A stretch of 64,000 nt of DNA, taken from JBCDBW01 sp039182965 (GTDB lineage Bacteria; Verrucomicrobiota; Verrucomicrobiia; Verrucomicrobiales; DEV007). Position numbers and translations under genes: made by a program. How positions within the stretch are numbered: the first letter of the stretch is position 1; every line of letters begins with the position of its first letter. The stretch covers positions 1 to 64,000 of the forward strand of contig JBCDBW010000007.1 of assembly GCA_039182965.1 (NCBI GenBank), given 5' to 3'. Below are positions 25,760-33,722 of the stretch, piece after piece. The notes under the pieces were generated by a model. It was given only the letters and a program-made list of their open reading frames with translations. It was not told where the DNA came from and ran no database searches.

Positions 25760-26953
25760 ATGATCGAGCGGAAAATAGAGCTGAGCTATGCGCATCGGGT
25801 ATTGTTTACCCGCGGGGCGTTTACCGCTTCGAACGAGATGCTGCGGGACCTTTTTGCGGGGGGGCGGGCGGACGACAAAGATCAGAAGGTGTTGGTGTTT
25901 TTGGACGAAGGATTGTTGCGTGCAAGACCTGAGCTGAAGGTAGAAGTGGAAGCCTATTTTTCCGTTTTGCCGAAGGGGGTGCGTATGGTGGGGGCTGCGG
26001 TTGCGATACCGGGGGCGGAAGGATGCAAGAATGATTGGGTTTTGGTGCGGGATTTGTGGGAAGCGATCGACCGGCACGAGTTGTGTCGGCATTCTTACGT
26101 GGTGGCCATCGGTGGAGGTGCGTTTTTGGATTTGGTAGGATTCGCGGCGGCGACGGCGCATCGCGGGGTGCGGCTTTTGCGGATGCCGACGACAACGTTG
26201 AGTCAGGGAGATGGAGGCGTGGGGGTGAAGAATGGCGTCAATTATTTTGGGAAGAAGAATTGGGTGGGAACGTTTTCGGTGCCGTTTGCTGTCGTGAACG
26301 ATTTGGACTTCCTGGAGTCACTACCGGCGCGGGAACGGCGTGCGGGAATCATTGAGGCGATCAAAGTGGCGTTGATTCGTGACCGCTTGTTTTTTGAAGC
26401 GATTGAGATTCGGGCGGCTGCTTTGGCGGACTTGGAGAAGGATGCGCTGGAAGTGGTGGTGAAGCGGAGCGCGGAATTGCATGTGGACCATATCGCGACG
26501 TGTGGGGATCCATTTGAATTGGGATCGGCGCGGCCTTTGGATTTTGGTCATTGGGTCGCCCACAAGCTGGAGCAGTTATCGGATTTTGCCTTGGGGCACG
26601 GGGAAGCGGTGGCGATTGGGATGGCGGTGGACCTGGTTTATTCTGCGCGGATTGGTTTGCTGGAGCGAGGGGTGGCGGAGCGGGTGCTTGATTTGATGGA
26701 GGGAGTGGGTTTCGACTTATGGAGTGACTATTTGGTGGCGAAAGCGGATCAAGAAGGGGGAGCGGAATTGGCGGTGCTGCGAGGGTTGGAGGAATTTCGC
26801 GAGCATTTAGGGGGAGAACTGACAATCACGCTGGTTCCCGAACTGGGCCAGAAGCTGGAAGTTCACGAGATGAACGAAGCCGAAATTTTGGGTGCTTTGG
26901 GAGAACTGGCTGAACGTGCAGGAGCGCCGAAGCGGTTCGCGGTGGGGGACTAG
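25760..26953 (+). CDS. eboD: EboD-type 3-dehydroquinate synthase-like protein
   Basis: A 397-aa sugar-phosphate cyclase-like protein. NAD-binding GGGAFLDLVGF (118-128), PTTTLSQGDGGVGVKNGVN and metal ligands Glu199 (GIIEAIKVALI), His264 (DFGHWVAHKLE) and His280 (LGHGEAVAIGM) are all in place, so it is likely an active metal enzyme. Family members in ebo clusters differ from housekeeping AroB; the product is not established. The ATG at 25760 is preferred over an upstream in-frame start in the leader. The terminator of the convergent LysM gene overlaps its stop codon. Confidence 0.88.
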   Translation: MIERKIELSYAHRVLFTRGAFTASNEMLRDLFAGGRADDKDQKVLVFLDEGLLRARPELKVEVEAYFSVLPKGVRMVGAAVAIPGAEGCKNDWVLVRDLWEAIDRHELCRHSYVVAIGGGAFLDLVGFAAATAHRGVRLLRMPTTTLSQGDGGVGVKNGVNYFGKKNWVGTFSVPFAVVNDLDFLESLPARERRAGIIEAIKVALIRDRLFFEAIEIRAAALADLEKDALEVVVKRSAELHVDHIATCGDPFELGSARPLDFGHWVAHKLEQLSDFALGHGEAVAIGMAVDLVYSARIGLLERGVAERVLDLMEGVGFDLWSDYLVAKADQEGGAELAVLRGLEEFREHLGGELTITLVPELGQKLEVHEMNEAEILGALGELAERAGAPKRFAVGD

Positions 26954-26983
26954 AAAAAACGGCCACCCGGAAGGGCGGCCGTT
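26954..26983 (-). terminator. Rho-independent terminator of the LysM gene
   Basis: AACGGCC-a-CCC (26958-26968) pairs with GGG-c-GGCCGTT (26973-26983), loop GGAA. On the minus strand it ends in six Ts (26959-26954). It directly abuts the eboD stop codon from the other strand. Confidence 0.85.
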
Positions 26984-27012
26984 CAACGAGTGAGAAAATG
27001 GGATTGGCTTTA

Positions 27013-27462
27013 TTAGGGGATGGTCAGGACATCACCGGGATGGATGATATCGCTCGAGAGTCCATTGGCAGATTTCAGGGCGCTTACATTGACGCCGTGA
27101 TTGAGGCCGATGCGGTAGAGATTGTCGCCGCTTTGGACAGTGTATGTGCGTCCCGAGGAAGAGGAAGCGGGAGAGGAGTAGCTTGGGGAGGGGGCAGTGT
27201 AGCTAGGCTCGGAGTAGGCGGGTTGTTGTTGGTATGCGTTCGCGTAGTCGTTGCTCGGTTGTGTGGGCGTGACGCTGACGTAGTCGTTGTTGGTGCTTTG
27301 GTATGCGCCTTGTTCGGGTTGGCCGTATGGGTTTGTGCCGTAGCCGTAACCATAGGGATCGGCGTAGGGATCAGTGCTAGCTTGATCGCTGCTCTTGCAG
27401 GAGACGGAAGCGCAAGCGAGGATGCAAGCGAGGGCGGGCGCGGTGATGGACGAAATTTTCAT
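27013..27462 (-). CDS. LysM domain lipoprotein
   Basis: A 149-aa protein. Residues 1-22 form a lipoprotein signal with Cys18 or Cys22 as the acylated residue (LACASVSCKSS). A low-complexity Tyr-, Pro-, Ser- and Gln-rich linker (about 30-103) follows, then a single LysM domain at about 104-149 (YTVQSGDNLYRIGLNHGVNVSALKSANG...IHPGDVLTIP). LysM binds peptidoglycan, so the protein is an outer-membrane- or inner-membrane-anchored wall-binding protein. It is converging with the eboD gene and has its own terminator. ATG at 27462 is chosen for the signal peptide. Confidence 0.88.
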   Translation of the reverse strand: MKISSITAPALACILACASVSCKSSDQASTDPYADPYGYGYGTNPYGQPEQGAYQSTNNDYVSVTPTQPSNDYANAYQQQPAYSEPSYTAPSPSYSSPASSSSGRTYTVQSGDNLYRIGLNHGVNVSALKSANGLSSDIIHPGDVLTIP

Positions 27463-27609
27463 GATGAGACGATGACTTCGGTAATTAGTGGAATTTAGAT
27501 TGGTGACAATGATTATAAACATTCCTTAAATAAGTTGGCAACTATAAAAATTGCGGTGTTTTTAGTTATGAAGTTTCAAGGTAAAGAGGTTGATGGGGGC
27601 TGTTTGGGG

Positions 27610-28491
27610 ATGAAGCGGGCGCCCCGGATTTTCCGTGCGGGTCTTTGGGTATGTTTGGCGTTTTTGATGGGCTACGGGGAGCGGGTTTGGGGGAGTGAAG
27701 GCGACGGTGGGGGGCCGGTGGCATTTGAGTTTCTTTCGGAGGATGTGGTGATACGGCCGGGGGAAGTTTTTACGGTGGGGGTGCGTTTGCGGCATGAGCC
27801 GGGTTTTCACACCTATTGGAAGAATCCGGGAATTGTGGGGGTGGCGACTTCGATTGAGTGGGAATTGCCGGAGGGGTTTGAGGCGGGGCCGATTCAGTGG
27901 CCCCAGCCGGACGTGGTGAAGATGGCGCAGATGGATGCTTATGGGTATGAGGGGGAGATGGTTTTGTTGGTGGACATGCGGGCACCGACGGCGTTGGGGG
28001 AGCGCGAGGTGGTTGAGTTAAAGGCGAAAGTGATTTACATGGCGTGTGCGTCGACTTGTCATCCGGGGTTTGCGGATTTGGAATTGACTTTGCCCGTGTG
28101 CGGGGGGGGAGACCGGCGGTTGGATAAATCGGTCCATCGTTTGTTTGAGGAAGCGCGGGCGACTTTCGCTGAGGAGGCGGGTAAGGGATGGGATGTGGCG
28201 ACGGAGAGAAATGGAGGTGTCATTCGTTTGGAAGTTGCCTTGGATTCCGAGGAAGTTCCGGCGGATTGGAGTGGGGTCTATTTTTTTGATGAATCTGGCT
28301 GGGTGGATTCGAGTCAGAAGCAAGTTTTGGAGAGTGTTGGAAAAGAGGCTTTCGTGATGAAGCTGTCTGAGGCGGAGTGGGGGCGGCGTGAGGGTGAGGT
28401 GTTGGAAGGTATTCTCTATTCACCGGGGGGGTGGGGTGCGGAGGATCGCCGGGCCGTGAAGATTCGGATACCGTTTGGGCGAAGAAAATGA
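27610..28491 (+). CDS. DsbD N-terminal-domain-like secreted protein
   Basis: A 293-aa exported protein: signal peptide to about residue 28, then a beta-sandwich resembling the N-terminal periplasmic domain of DsbD (Pfam DsbD_N-type). The stretch GVRLRHEPGFHTYWKNPGIVG...EWELPEGFEAGPIQWPQP is typical, and Cys146 and Cys150 (YMACASTCHPG) correspond to its redox cysteine region. No membrane domain or C-terminal thioredoxin domain is fused. It may receive electrons from a separate DsbD-like partner. The stop overlaps the next gene's start (ATGA), so the two proteins are translationally coupled. Confidence 0.82.
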   Translation: MKRAPRIFRAGLWVCLAFLMGYGERVWGSEGDGGGPVAFEFLSEDVVIRPGEVFTVGVRLRHEPGFHTYWKNPGIVGVATSIEWELPEGFEAGPIQWPQPDVVKMAQMDAYGYEGEMVLLVDMRAPTALGEREVVELKAKVIYMACASTCHPGFADLELTLPVCGGGDRRLDKSVHRLFEEARATFAEEAGKGWDVATERNGGVIRLEVALDSEEVPADWSGVYFFDESGWVDSSQKQVLESVGKEAFVMKLSEAEWGRREGEVLEGILYSPGGWGAEDRRAVKIRIPFGRRK

Positions 28492-29912
28492 AATCGGACG
28501 TCTTGAAGCTTTCGATACTGATGGTGGTTACTGCGTTGGCGGCGGGTGGGTTGGGCTATTGGCTGGGGCATGACTCGGCGGGTTCCGAGCGTCTTGAAGG
28601 GGCGGCACCCGGGTTGGTGGGTAAGGCGGATCGTGGGGATGGCGGGATTGTGGTGGTGGAGGGCGGTGGGGTGCTGGAGCGTGGCGATGAAGGTGAATTG
28701 ACTGGCGGGGATGCCGAGGGGTTGGCCGCGACGGCAGCGGTCTTTGAGCGGGTGGAAGTGAAGGATTCGGTGGGCGAGATTCTTGATCAGGCGGGGCCAT
28801 TGGATCGTTGGAAGGAGTTGATGGTCTTCGCGGACTCTCTAAAAAGCGCCGCAGACGTGGAAGCGGCGATTCGTGAGTTGGATGAGATGCCGCAGGACAT
28901 TGACAGTTATGTGGCGCGATTCTTTTTGTATTCGCAACTTGGGGATGATGATCCGGAATCGGCTTTGGCCCGATTGGCTGAAGGAGGGAGCAACAACATG
29001 GGAGGCATGGCTGCGGAGTCGATCATTTCGAGCTGGGCGGGACGTGATGCGGAGTCGGCGGCGGCGTATTTGATGACGCAAGTGGATGAGAACGGCGAGT
29101 TTCGTGATCAAGAGCGGCGTCAGGTGCGGAGTGTGGCGAATGAGTGGGCGCGAACGGATCCCGAGGCGGCGATGGCGTGGGTCATGGGCTTGGATGAGGG
29201 AGCACGGCGGGTGTCAGCGGGGGCGGTGTTGGGGCAGTGGGCGAACCAGGATGCGTCAGCGGCGGCGGCGTTTGTGGACGGGTTGGATGATGCATCGCAG
29301 CGTGGGGGGATGGTAGCGGCGGTGGCGGCCCAATGGGGTCGTCAGGATACGGATGCAGCGATGGCGTGGGCGCGGGGGCTGGAGGGTGATGAGCGGGCGG
29401 GAGCGGTGGCAAGCGTATTGGATGCGTGGGCGTCCCAGGACGTGGAAGTGGCGGCGCGGCAGCTTTCGGGCTTGGAAGCGGGCCGCGAGCGTGACATGGC
29501 ATTTGGGAGGGTTGCGGGACAGTGGGCGCAGCAGGATGTAGAAGCGGCCGCGAACTGGGTGGTGGGGCAGGAAGTGGGGGATTCGGCGTCGAAGGGGGCG
29601 ATGCGCAATGTCATGCGGACGTGGGCGGGCCGGAATGAATTTGATGCGGCGGAGTGGTTGGCGGATCAGCCGCCCGGACCGGGAACGGACGGGGCGATCA
29701 TTGGATTGACGGAACGAGTGATGGTGAAAGATCCGGAGAGTGCTGCTTACTGGGCCTTGTCGATGAGTGATGAAGGGGATCGGGCAAGTCAAGTTGGGAA
29801 AGTGGTGGCGCAGTGGGCGCGGAAGGATCGCGGGGCCGCAACGGCTTGGGTGGTAGGGAATCCGGACGTGCCGGAATCGGTCAGAGCGAAATTTGCGGAT
29901 CAGGGGCAGTAG
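28488..29912 (+). CDS. Membrane-anchored protein with nine W-x-x-x-D-x-x-A-A repeats
   Basis: A 474-aa protein with one N-terminal membrane segment (LKLSILMVVTALAAGGLGYWLG), a glycine-rich spacer, and from about residue 170 a tandem helical repeat of ~31 aa. Repeat cores include SSWAGRDAESAAAYL, NEWARTDPEAAMAWV, GQWANQDASAAAAFV, AQWGRQDTDAAMAWA, GQWAQQDVEAAANWV and AQWARKDRGAATAWV. Such solenoid proteins are widespread in Verrucomicrobiota and have no known function; a scaffold or protein-binding role is likely. Its ATG overlaps the previous stop by 4 bp (ATGA). No terminator was seen before the insertion sequence 160 bp downstream. Confidence 0.75.
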   Translation: MKSDVLKLSILMVVTALAAGGLGYWLGHDSAGSERLEGAAPGLVGKADRGDGGIVVVEGGGVLERGDEGELTGGDAEGLAATAAVFERVEVKDSVGEILDQAGPLDRWKELMVFADSLKSAADVEAAIRELDEMPQDIDSYVARFFLYSQLGDDDPESALARLAEGGSNNMGGMAAESIISSWAGRDAESAAAYLMTQVDENGEFRDQERRQVRSVANEWARTDPEAAMAWVMGLDEGARRVSAGAVLGQWANQDASAAAAFVDGLDDASQRGGMVAAVAAQWGRQDTDAAMAWARGLEGDERAGAVASVLDAWASQDVEVAARQLSGLEAGRERDMAFGRVAGQWAQQDVEAAANWVVGQEVGDSASKGAMRNVMRTWAGRNEFDAAEWLADQPPGPGTDGAIIGLTERVMVKDPESAAYWALSMSDEGDRASQVGKVVAQWARKDRGAATAWVVGNPDVPESVRAKFADQGQ

Positions 29913-30072
29913 GGGCGCGGGCAAGGCGTGTTTCGAATTTGGGGGGAGCTTTGAATCGGGGTTTCGTTGGGTTGGTACTTGCTTTGCGTTTTGGACTGAA
30001 CTGCGGAGGCCCACGAGAGACAACGAGCCGTTCTCTTCGTTTCAGGAGGCAAGATCGCTTCCGTGAGGACTT

Positions 30073-30098
30073 GTTGCCTCAAAAGTAAATGACACCCT
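30073..30098 (+). repeat. Outer left inverted repeat of the insertion sequence
   Basis: GTTGCCTCA...ATGACACCCT, 26 nt. It matches the right outer end with a one-base length difference and a few changes in the AT-rich middle. Confidence 0.85.
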
Positions 30099-30121
30099 AT
30101 GATATGTGAGGATGGGTGGTC

Positions 30122-30145
30122 GTTGACTCAAAAGTCATGACACCG
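30122..30145 (+). repeat. Inner left inverted repeat
   Basis: GTTGACTCA...ATGACACCG, 24 nt. It contains the stop codon (30137-30135) of the transposase gene. Confidence 0.8.
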
Positions 30146-31382
30146 TGTTGTGTTGTGTTTTAGCTTCTTCGGTCCCGGAGTGCAAGGAGCCCGTAGGGCG
30201 ACTGGAACGCAGGGGCCGAAGAAGCACGCGCCGGAGGGCTCCCTCCAGCTTTCTGTTCAGTTCAAAGGGATTGAGAGCCTTACGCTGAGCTCGCAGATCA
30301 GCCTTGGTGCGAGCGCTCAGCTCGGGGCTTTCCAGAAGCCGGTCGCAGGGGGTTCGCGGGGTGTCGTGACGCCGCACCATTTTTGCTCCATGCCGGTTCT
30401 TGCTCACGAGTTTTGCCGAGGTGGAGAAGAAGTTGTGCAAGGGCTCCCAGTATTCACGGTAGATGATGTTGATGTGCTCGAGTAATTCTGGCTCCTCGAG
30501 CCGGTCGTATCCGAGCAACTGCCGCACGTGTGTCCAGTTCTTCTGCTCGACGTGTCCGTTGTCGTTCTTGTGATAGGGGCGCGAGCGGGTAAATCCGACC
30601 GCTTTTGGCCGCTCGGTAAAGTAACTCACCAGATGCCAGTTGAGGAACTCGCTGCCGTTATCACAGTCAAAGCCGAGGATTTCGAAGGGCAAGCGGCCCT
30701 CAACATCACGCGTGGCTTCCACCACCCCGGCGGCTCCTTTGTTCCACACCGCCCGCAGGCTCGTCCAGCCACTGTAGATGTCGGTGTAGGTGACACTCCA
30801 GATAAAGCTGCCTTCCATCGAGGTGCCGCAATGTGCCACCGTATCGGCTTCCAAGTACCCGGGGGAGGTGACGTCCCAGTGATCGGTGCGGATGGGGATT
30901 TGCGTTTTGATGAGACTGCCAGGCTTCGTTCCGCAGCGGCCTTTACCGCCCGCCCGTGCCTTTCGAGGGGCCAGGAGACGATCAATCTGGGCCGCGCTGA
31001 TGGCTTTGATCGCTTTGCGCACCTTCCGGCTCAAGTGCCCGTGTTCAGCCTCATAATAAGGCAACCACAACGGCACCATCTCCACCAGGCGTTTGCCGCA
31101 GGGTTGCTCGCCGGCCTTCCAAATCGCAAAAAGCACTGCCACCACTTCCTTCCCGTAGATCGGGGGGCGCCCTCGACGCACCCCCAGTCCACCGCCCCAG
31201 CCGGTTTTGCCGCCCAGCAGCTTGATCGCATGTTTTCGGCTGTATCCAAACTGCTCGCACAGCTCATCGATCATCACGCTGCGTCCCGCGCGCCCCCGCT
31301 GCATGTAGCGCTGGCGCAACCTCGGCAGCATCTCTTCTCGTATCTTCTGACTCATCGGCATCCTTTCGATTGCCGGTGTCAT
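30135..31382 (-). CDS. DDE (integrase-core) transposase
   Basis: A 415-aa transposase with an N-terminal helix-turn-helix region (about 30-60: SVMIDELCEQFGYSRKHAIK) and an rve-type catalytic domain. The DDE residues are Asp180 (LEADTVAHCG), Asp241 (FDCDNGSEF) and Glu279 (NDNGHVEQKNW). It is intact with no frameshift. Family is integrase-type, similar to IS481/ISNCY groups; assignment is tentative. Its ATG (31382) lies inside the right inner repeat and its stop inside the left inner repeat. An alternative start is Met at 31355. Confidence 0.88.
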   Translation of the reverse strand: MTPAIERMPMSQKIREEMLPRLRQRYMQRGRAGRSVMIDELCEQFGYSRKHAIKLLGGKTGWGGGLGVRRGRPPIYGKEVVAVLFAIWKAGEQPCGKRLVEMVPLWLPYYEAEHGHLSRKVRKAIKAISAAQIDRLLAPRKARAGGKGRCGTKPGSLIKTQIPIRTDHWDVTSPGYLEADTVAHCGTSMEGSFIWSVTYTDIYSGWTSLRAVWNKGAAGVVEATRDVEGRLPFEILGFDCDNGSEFLNWHLVSYFTERPKAVGFTRSRPYHKNDNGHVEQKNWTHVRQLLGYDRLEEPELLEHINIIYREYWEPLHNFFSTSAKLVSKNRHGAKMVRRHDTPRTPCDRLLESPELSARTKADLRAQRKALNPFELNRKLEGALRRVLLRPLRSSRPTGSLHSGTEEAKTQHNTVS

Positions 31383-31397
31383 CCTTTATGAGTCAAC
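31374..31397 (-). repeat. Inner right inverted repeat
   Basis: Reverse complement of the left inner repeat with changes in the centre; it includes the transposase start codon region. Confidence 0.8.
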
Positions 31398-31429
31398 GTC
31401 CTTCTGCCTCCCATTCCCGTTTTCAACCC

Positions 31430-31454
31430 AGGGTGTCATTATTTATGAGGCAAC
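31430..31454 (-). repeat. Outer right inverted repeat of the insertion sequence
   Basis: AGGGTGTCAT...TGAGGCAAC, 25 nt; the inverted partner of the outer left end. Confidence 0.85.
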
Positions 31455-31535
31455 AGGTGGACGAGGGAGGCTTGGGTCTGGTCTTGTAAACTTGGGGGGA
31501 AGGTATAGGCTTTGCGGTTTATTTTTTGAAGGTTT

Positions 31536-32147
31536 ATGAGCAAGACGAAGGTCAAGGGAAAGTCTACCAATGCAAAAGCGGGGAAGAAGGCAAAGAGCAA
31601 AGCTTTGAAGCTGAGGGAGAAGTTGGAGTGGGTTTCAGTGAAGCGATCGGGCATTCATGCGCGTGGATTGTTTGCGAAAAGAGCGATTCCGGAAGGCACT
31701 CGAGTGATTGAATATATCGGCGAGAAAGTTACCAAGGCAGAGAGTGAGCGGCGCGGGCGCGAGCAGGATGCGATCGGACGCGATACTGGAGAAGGAACAG
31801 TTTACATTTTCACCTTAAACAAGCGACATGATATTGATGGCAACGTGGAGTGGAATTGGGCGCGATTGGCGAATCATTCTTGTGACCCAAACTGTACGAC
31901 GGATATCGTTCGTGGAAAGATCTGGTTGATCGCGGAGCGGGATATCGCGAAGGGAGAAGAAATTGTTTATGATTACAATTTCGATCTTGAGTATTACGAG
32001 GAGCATCCTTGTTTGTGTGGATCACATAATTGCTGTGGATTCATGGTCGGCGAGACCTATCGGGACAAGCTAAAGAAGTTGCTCAAAGACAAGAAGAAGA
32101 AGGCGAATAAGAAGGGCAAAAAAGGGGGGGACAAGGGGAAAAAATGA
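31536..32147 (+). CDS. SET-domain protein lysine methyltransferase
   Basis: A 203-aa protein. Residues 33-155 form a SET domain with the AdoMet-binding and catalytic motifs NHSCDPNC (113-120) and EEIVYDYNF (Tyr145). A post-SET-like zinc motif CLCGSHNC is present (Cys159, Cys161, Cys166). The N-terminal 30 residues (SKTKVKGKSTNAKAGKKAKS) and C-terminal 20 (KDKKKKANKKGKKGG) are very lysine-rich. The enzyme should methylate protein lysines; bacterial substrates are mostly unknown. The lysine tails may bind DNA or RNA, or be self-methylated. It lies just right of the insertion sequence and has no operon partner. Confidence 0.9.
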   Translation: MSKTKVKGKSTNAKAGKKAKSKALKLREKLEWVSVKRSGIHARGLFAKRAIPEGTRVIEYIGEKVTKAESERRGREQDAIGRDTGEGTVYIFTLNKRHDIDGNVEWNWARLANHSCDPNCTTDIVRGKIWLIAERDIAKGEEIVYDYNFDLEYYEEHPCLCGSHNCCGFMVGETYRDKLKKLLKDKKKKANKKGKKGGDKGKK

Positions 32148-32269
32148 TTGGGTCGGTTGCTTGTTTGAGTGCCGACTCAGCTCGACGCCTTGCGGGCATT
32201 CACTCGGCGGTGACGGATTTGTTTGGGGGAGGCTCGATGAGGGCGGGATGATCTCACGCGGGGGAGCCA

Positions 32270-32485
32270 CTAGCGGCGAACCCAGTCGGTGCGGTATTTG
32301 CCGGAGGAGTCGAAGGGATATTCGTGCTTGGGAAGGCCGGGTCGAGGGCCGTTGGTGCCGGAGGGGGCGCCGATGGGTCTACCTGAATTGGAGGCGCATG
32401 CGCCGAGGATGAGGGTGGTGGCGGCAGCCACGAGGAAGAGGCGATACCGTGAGAAGAGATGACGAGCGGGGATGCGGTCGGGCAT
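32270..32485 (-). CDS. Small lipoprotein
   Basis: A 71-aa protein with a lipoprotein signal (RLFLVAAATTLILGACASNSG, acylated Cys in LGAC). The rest is short and Pro/Gly-rich, ending YPFDSSGKYRTDWVRR, a pattern I have seen in small lipoproteins of this phylum. Function unknown. ATG at 32485 is chosen for the signal peptide. It ends about 220 bp before the rpsI gene. Confidence 0.65.
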   Translation of the reverse strand: MPDRIPARHLFSRYRLFLVAAATTLILGACASNSGRPIGAPSGTNGPRPGLPKHEYPFDSSGKYRTDWVRR

Positions 32486-32702
32486 GGATGCGTGAATGAA
32501 AACGCGGGACGCGGGCAGAATGCCACAGGGAAGTAGCGGTGTAAAGAAGGAGACGAGTTGGGTGATCAAAGATGGGAGGGTCCTTCCGGGAGCGTGTTAG
32601 CGTGTCCCGAGGAAGGGGTCCACTGCACCGGTGGGGACGGACATAGGGCAATTGGCGGGTGAGGCGCGCCAAGCCGGAAGAGTGTTGTCGGAGGGCACGC
32701 GT

Positions 32703-33110
32703 TTAGCGCTTGGAGAACTGGAAGCGTTTCCGAGCTCCGGGCTGTCCTGCCTTCTTTCGCTCTTTCATGCGAGGATCGCGGCGAAGGAGACTTTCCTTTT
32801 TTAACTCGCCGCGGAGTTCGGAGTCGAACTGGATGAGTGCCCGTGCGATGGCGAGCCGGATGGCACCGACTTGGCCGTTTATCCCGCCGCCCTTTGCGTT
32901 GACTTGGAGGTCGAACTTATTGAGCGAATTGGTGAGCTGGAAAGGGTAGATGATGCTGTTTTGGTGAGACACGGTCGCGAAGTATTCTTCGAAGGGCCGA
33001 TGGTTGACGGTAATCTCACCTTTACCGGGCTTCATGATAACTCGGGCGACGGATGTTTTGCGGCGTCCGGTTGCTTGAAAGACGGTCTCAGTGGCTGCTG
33101 CTGCGCTCAT
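32703..33110 (-). CDS. rpsI: 30S ribosomal protein S9
   Basis: 135 aa; contains ATGRRKTSVARVIMKPGKGEI, the family's YF stretch and the C-terminal RRDPRMKERKKAGQPGARKRFQFSKR ending in KR as required for tRNA contact in the P site. It follows rplM by 12 bp, the universal rplM-rpsI operon order. ATG at 33110. Confidence 0.97.
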   Translation of the reverse strand: MSAAAATETVFQATGRRKTSVARVIMKPGKGEITVNHRPFEEYFATVSHQNSIIYPFQLTNSLNKFDLQVNAKGGGINGQVGAIRLAIARALIQFDSELRGELKKESLLRRDPRMKERKKAGQPGARKRFQFSKR

Positions 33111-33122
33111 GGTATTGGTTGC

Positions 33123-33554
33123 CTAGCTGACGGCGTACGGTTCCGGACTTTGAGCCTCGTGAGGATGTCCGTCACCGGCGTAGACTTTGAGTTTTGAATA
33201 GATCTGGCGACCGAGGCGGTTGTGTGGGATCATGCCACGCACGGCGGACTGGACGAGTCGCTCGGGATGGCTTTCGCGCACTTTCTGAGGCGTGGTGGTC
33301 TTCTGGTTACCGACGTATCCCGTGTATCGTGTGTAGGTCTTATCGAGTTCTTTTTTGCCGGTGAGTTTCACCTTATCGGCATTGATCACGACGACGAAGT
33401 CACCGGTATCGCAGTGGGGGGTAAAGATGGGCTTGTGTTTGCCACGCAGCAGTCGAGCGGCCTCGACGGCGACCTTGCCGAGGACCTGGTCGGCGGCGTC
33501 GATGACCCACCATTTGCGGTCGACTTCTTCAGCTTTGGCGGAAAACGTTTTCAT
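33123..33554 (-). CDS. rplM: 50S ribosomal protein L13
   Basis: 143 aa; starts MKTFSAKAEEVDRKWWVIDA and contains GKVAVEAARLLRGKHKP, GDFVVVINADKVKLTGKK and VRGMIPHNRLGRQ. The ATG at 33554 gives the family length; an upstream extension is rejected. It is the first gene of the rplM-rpsI operon. Confidence 0.97.
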   Translation of the reverse strand: MKTFSAKAEEVDRKWWVIDAADQVLGKVAVEAARLLRGKHKPIFTPHCDTGDFVVVINADKVKLTGKKELDKTYTRYTGYVGNQKTTTPQKVRESHPERLVQSAVRGMIPHNRLGRQIYSKLKVYAGDGHPHEAQSPEPYAVS

Positions 33555-33603
33555 AGCGGCGAAAATGCCTGATAAACAAGGCCCCAACGAGGCTGGGAGG
33601 CGG

Positions 33604-33632
33604 AAAGTAGTGGGGGTTGGAAGGGGTGTCAA
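33604..33632 (-). promoter_or_regulatory. Sigma-70 promoter of the rplM-rpsI operon
   Basis: On the minus strand TTGACA (33632-33627) and TACTTT (33609-33604) are separated by 17 bp. Predicted start about 33597 gives a leader of roughly 43 nt. Confidence 0.65.
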
Positions 33633-33722
33633 CTCCTTTTAAGGGGCTTGGCCGCGGGAATTGGGGAGCCTGGGAAGAGGCTCGACGTTTGGGCCTTTGG
33701 GAGCGTAGGGTGTGCCGGTTCA

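Larger units (their letters stand above)
30073..31454. mobile_element. Insertion sequence with nested double terminal repeats
   Basis: A 1.38-kb element bounded by 25-26 bp inverted repeats (left 30073-30098, right 31430-31454) that begin GTTGCCTCA. A second inverted pair (30122-30145 and 31374-31397) that begins GTTGACTCA lies 24-33 bp inside. The single gene is an integrase-fold transposase. No target-site duplication is visible beside the outer or inner ends. The element sits between the repeat-protein gene and the SET-domain gene and breaks the local G-over-C skew, so it is young. Confidence 0.85.

Noticed and set aside
29256..30023. Minus-strand ORF opposite the repeat protein
   Set aside because: Mirror frame of a repetitive gene, His/Arg/Pro-rich.
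30528..31391. A 287-codon + strand ORF over the transposase
   Set aside because: The minus-strand frame has the DDE residues and correct ends; this is its shadow.
32580..32617. Stem CCTTCCGGGA/TCCCGAGGAAGG after rpsI
   Set aside because: Bulged stem without a T-run on the minus strand; not convincing as a terminator.
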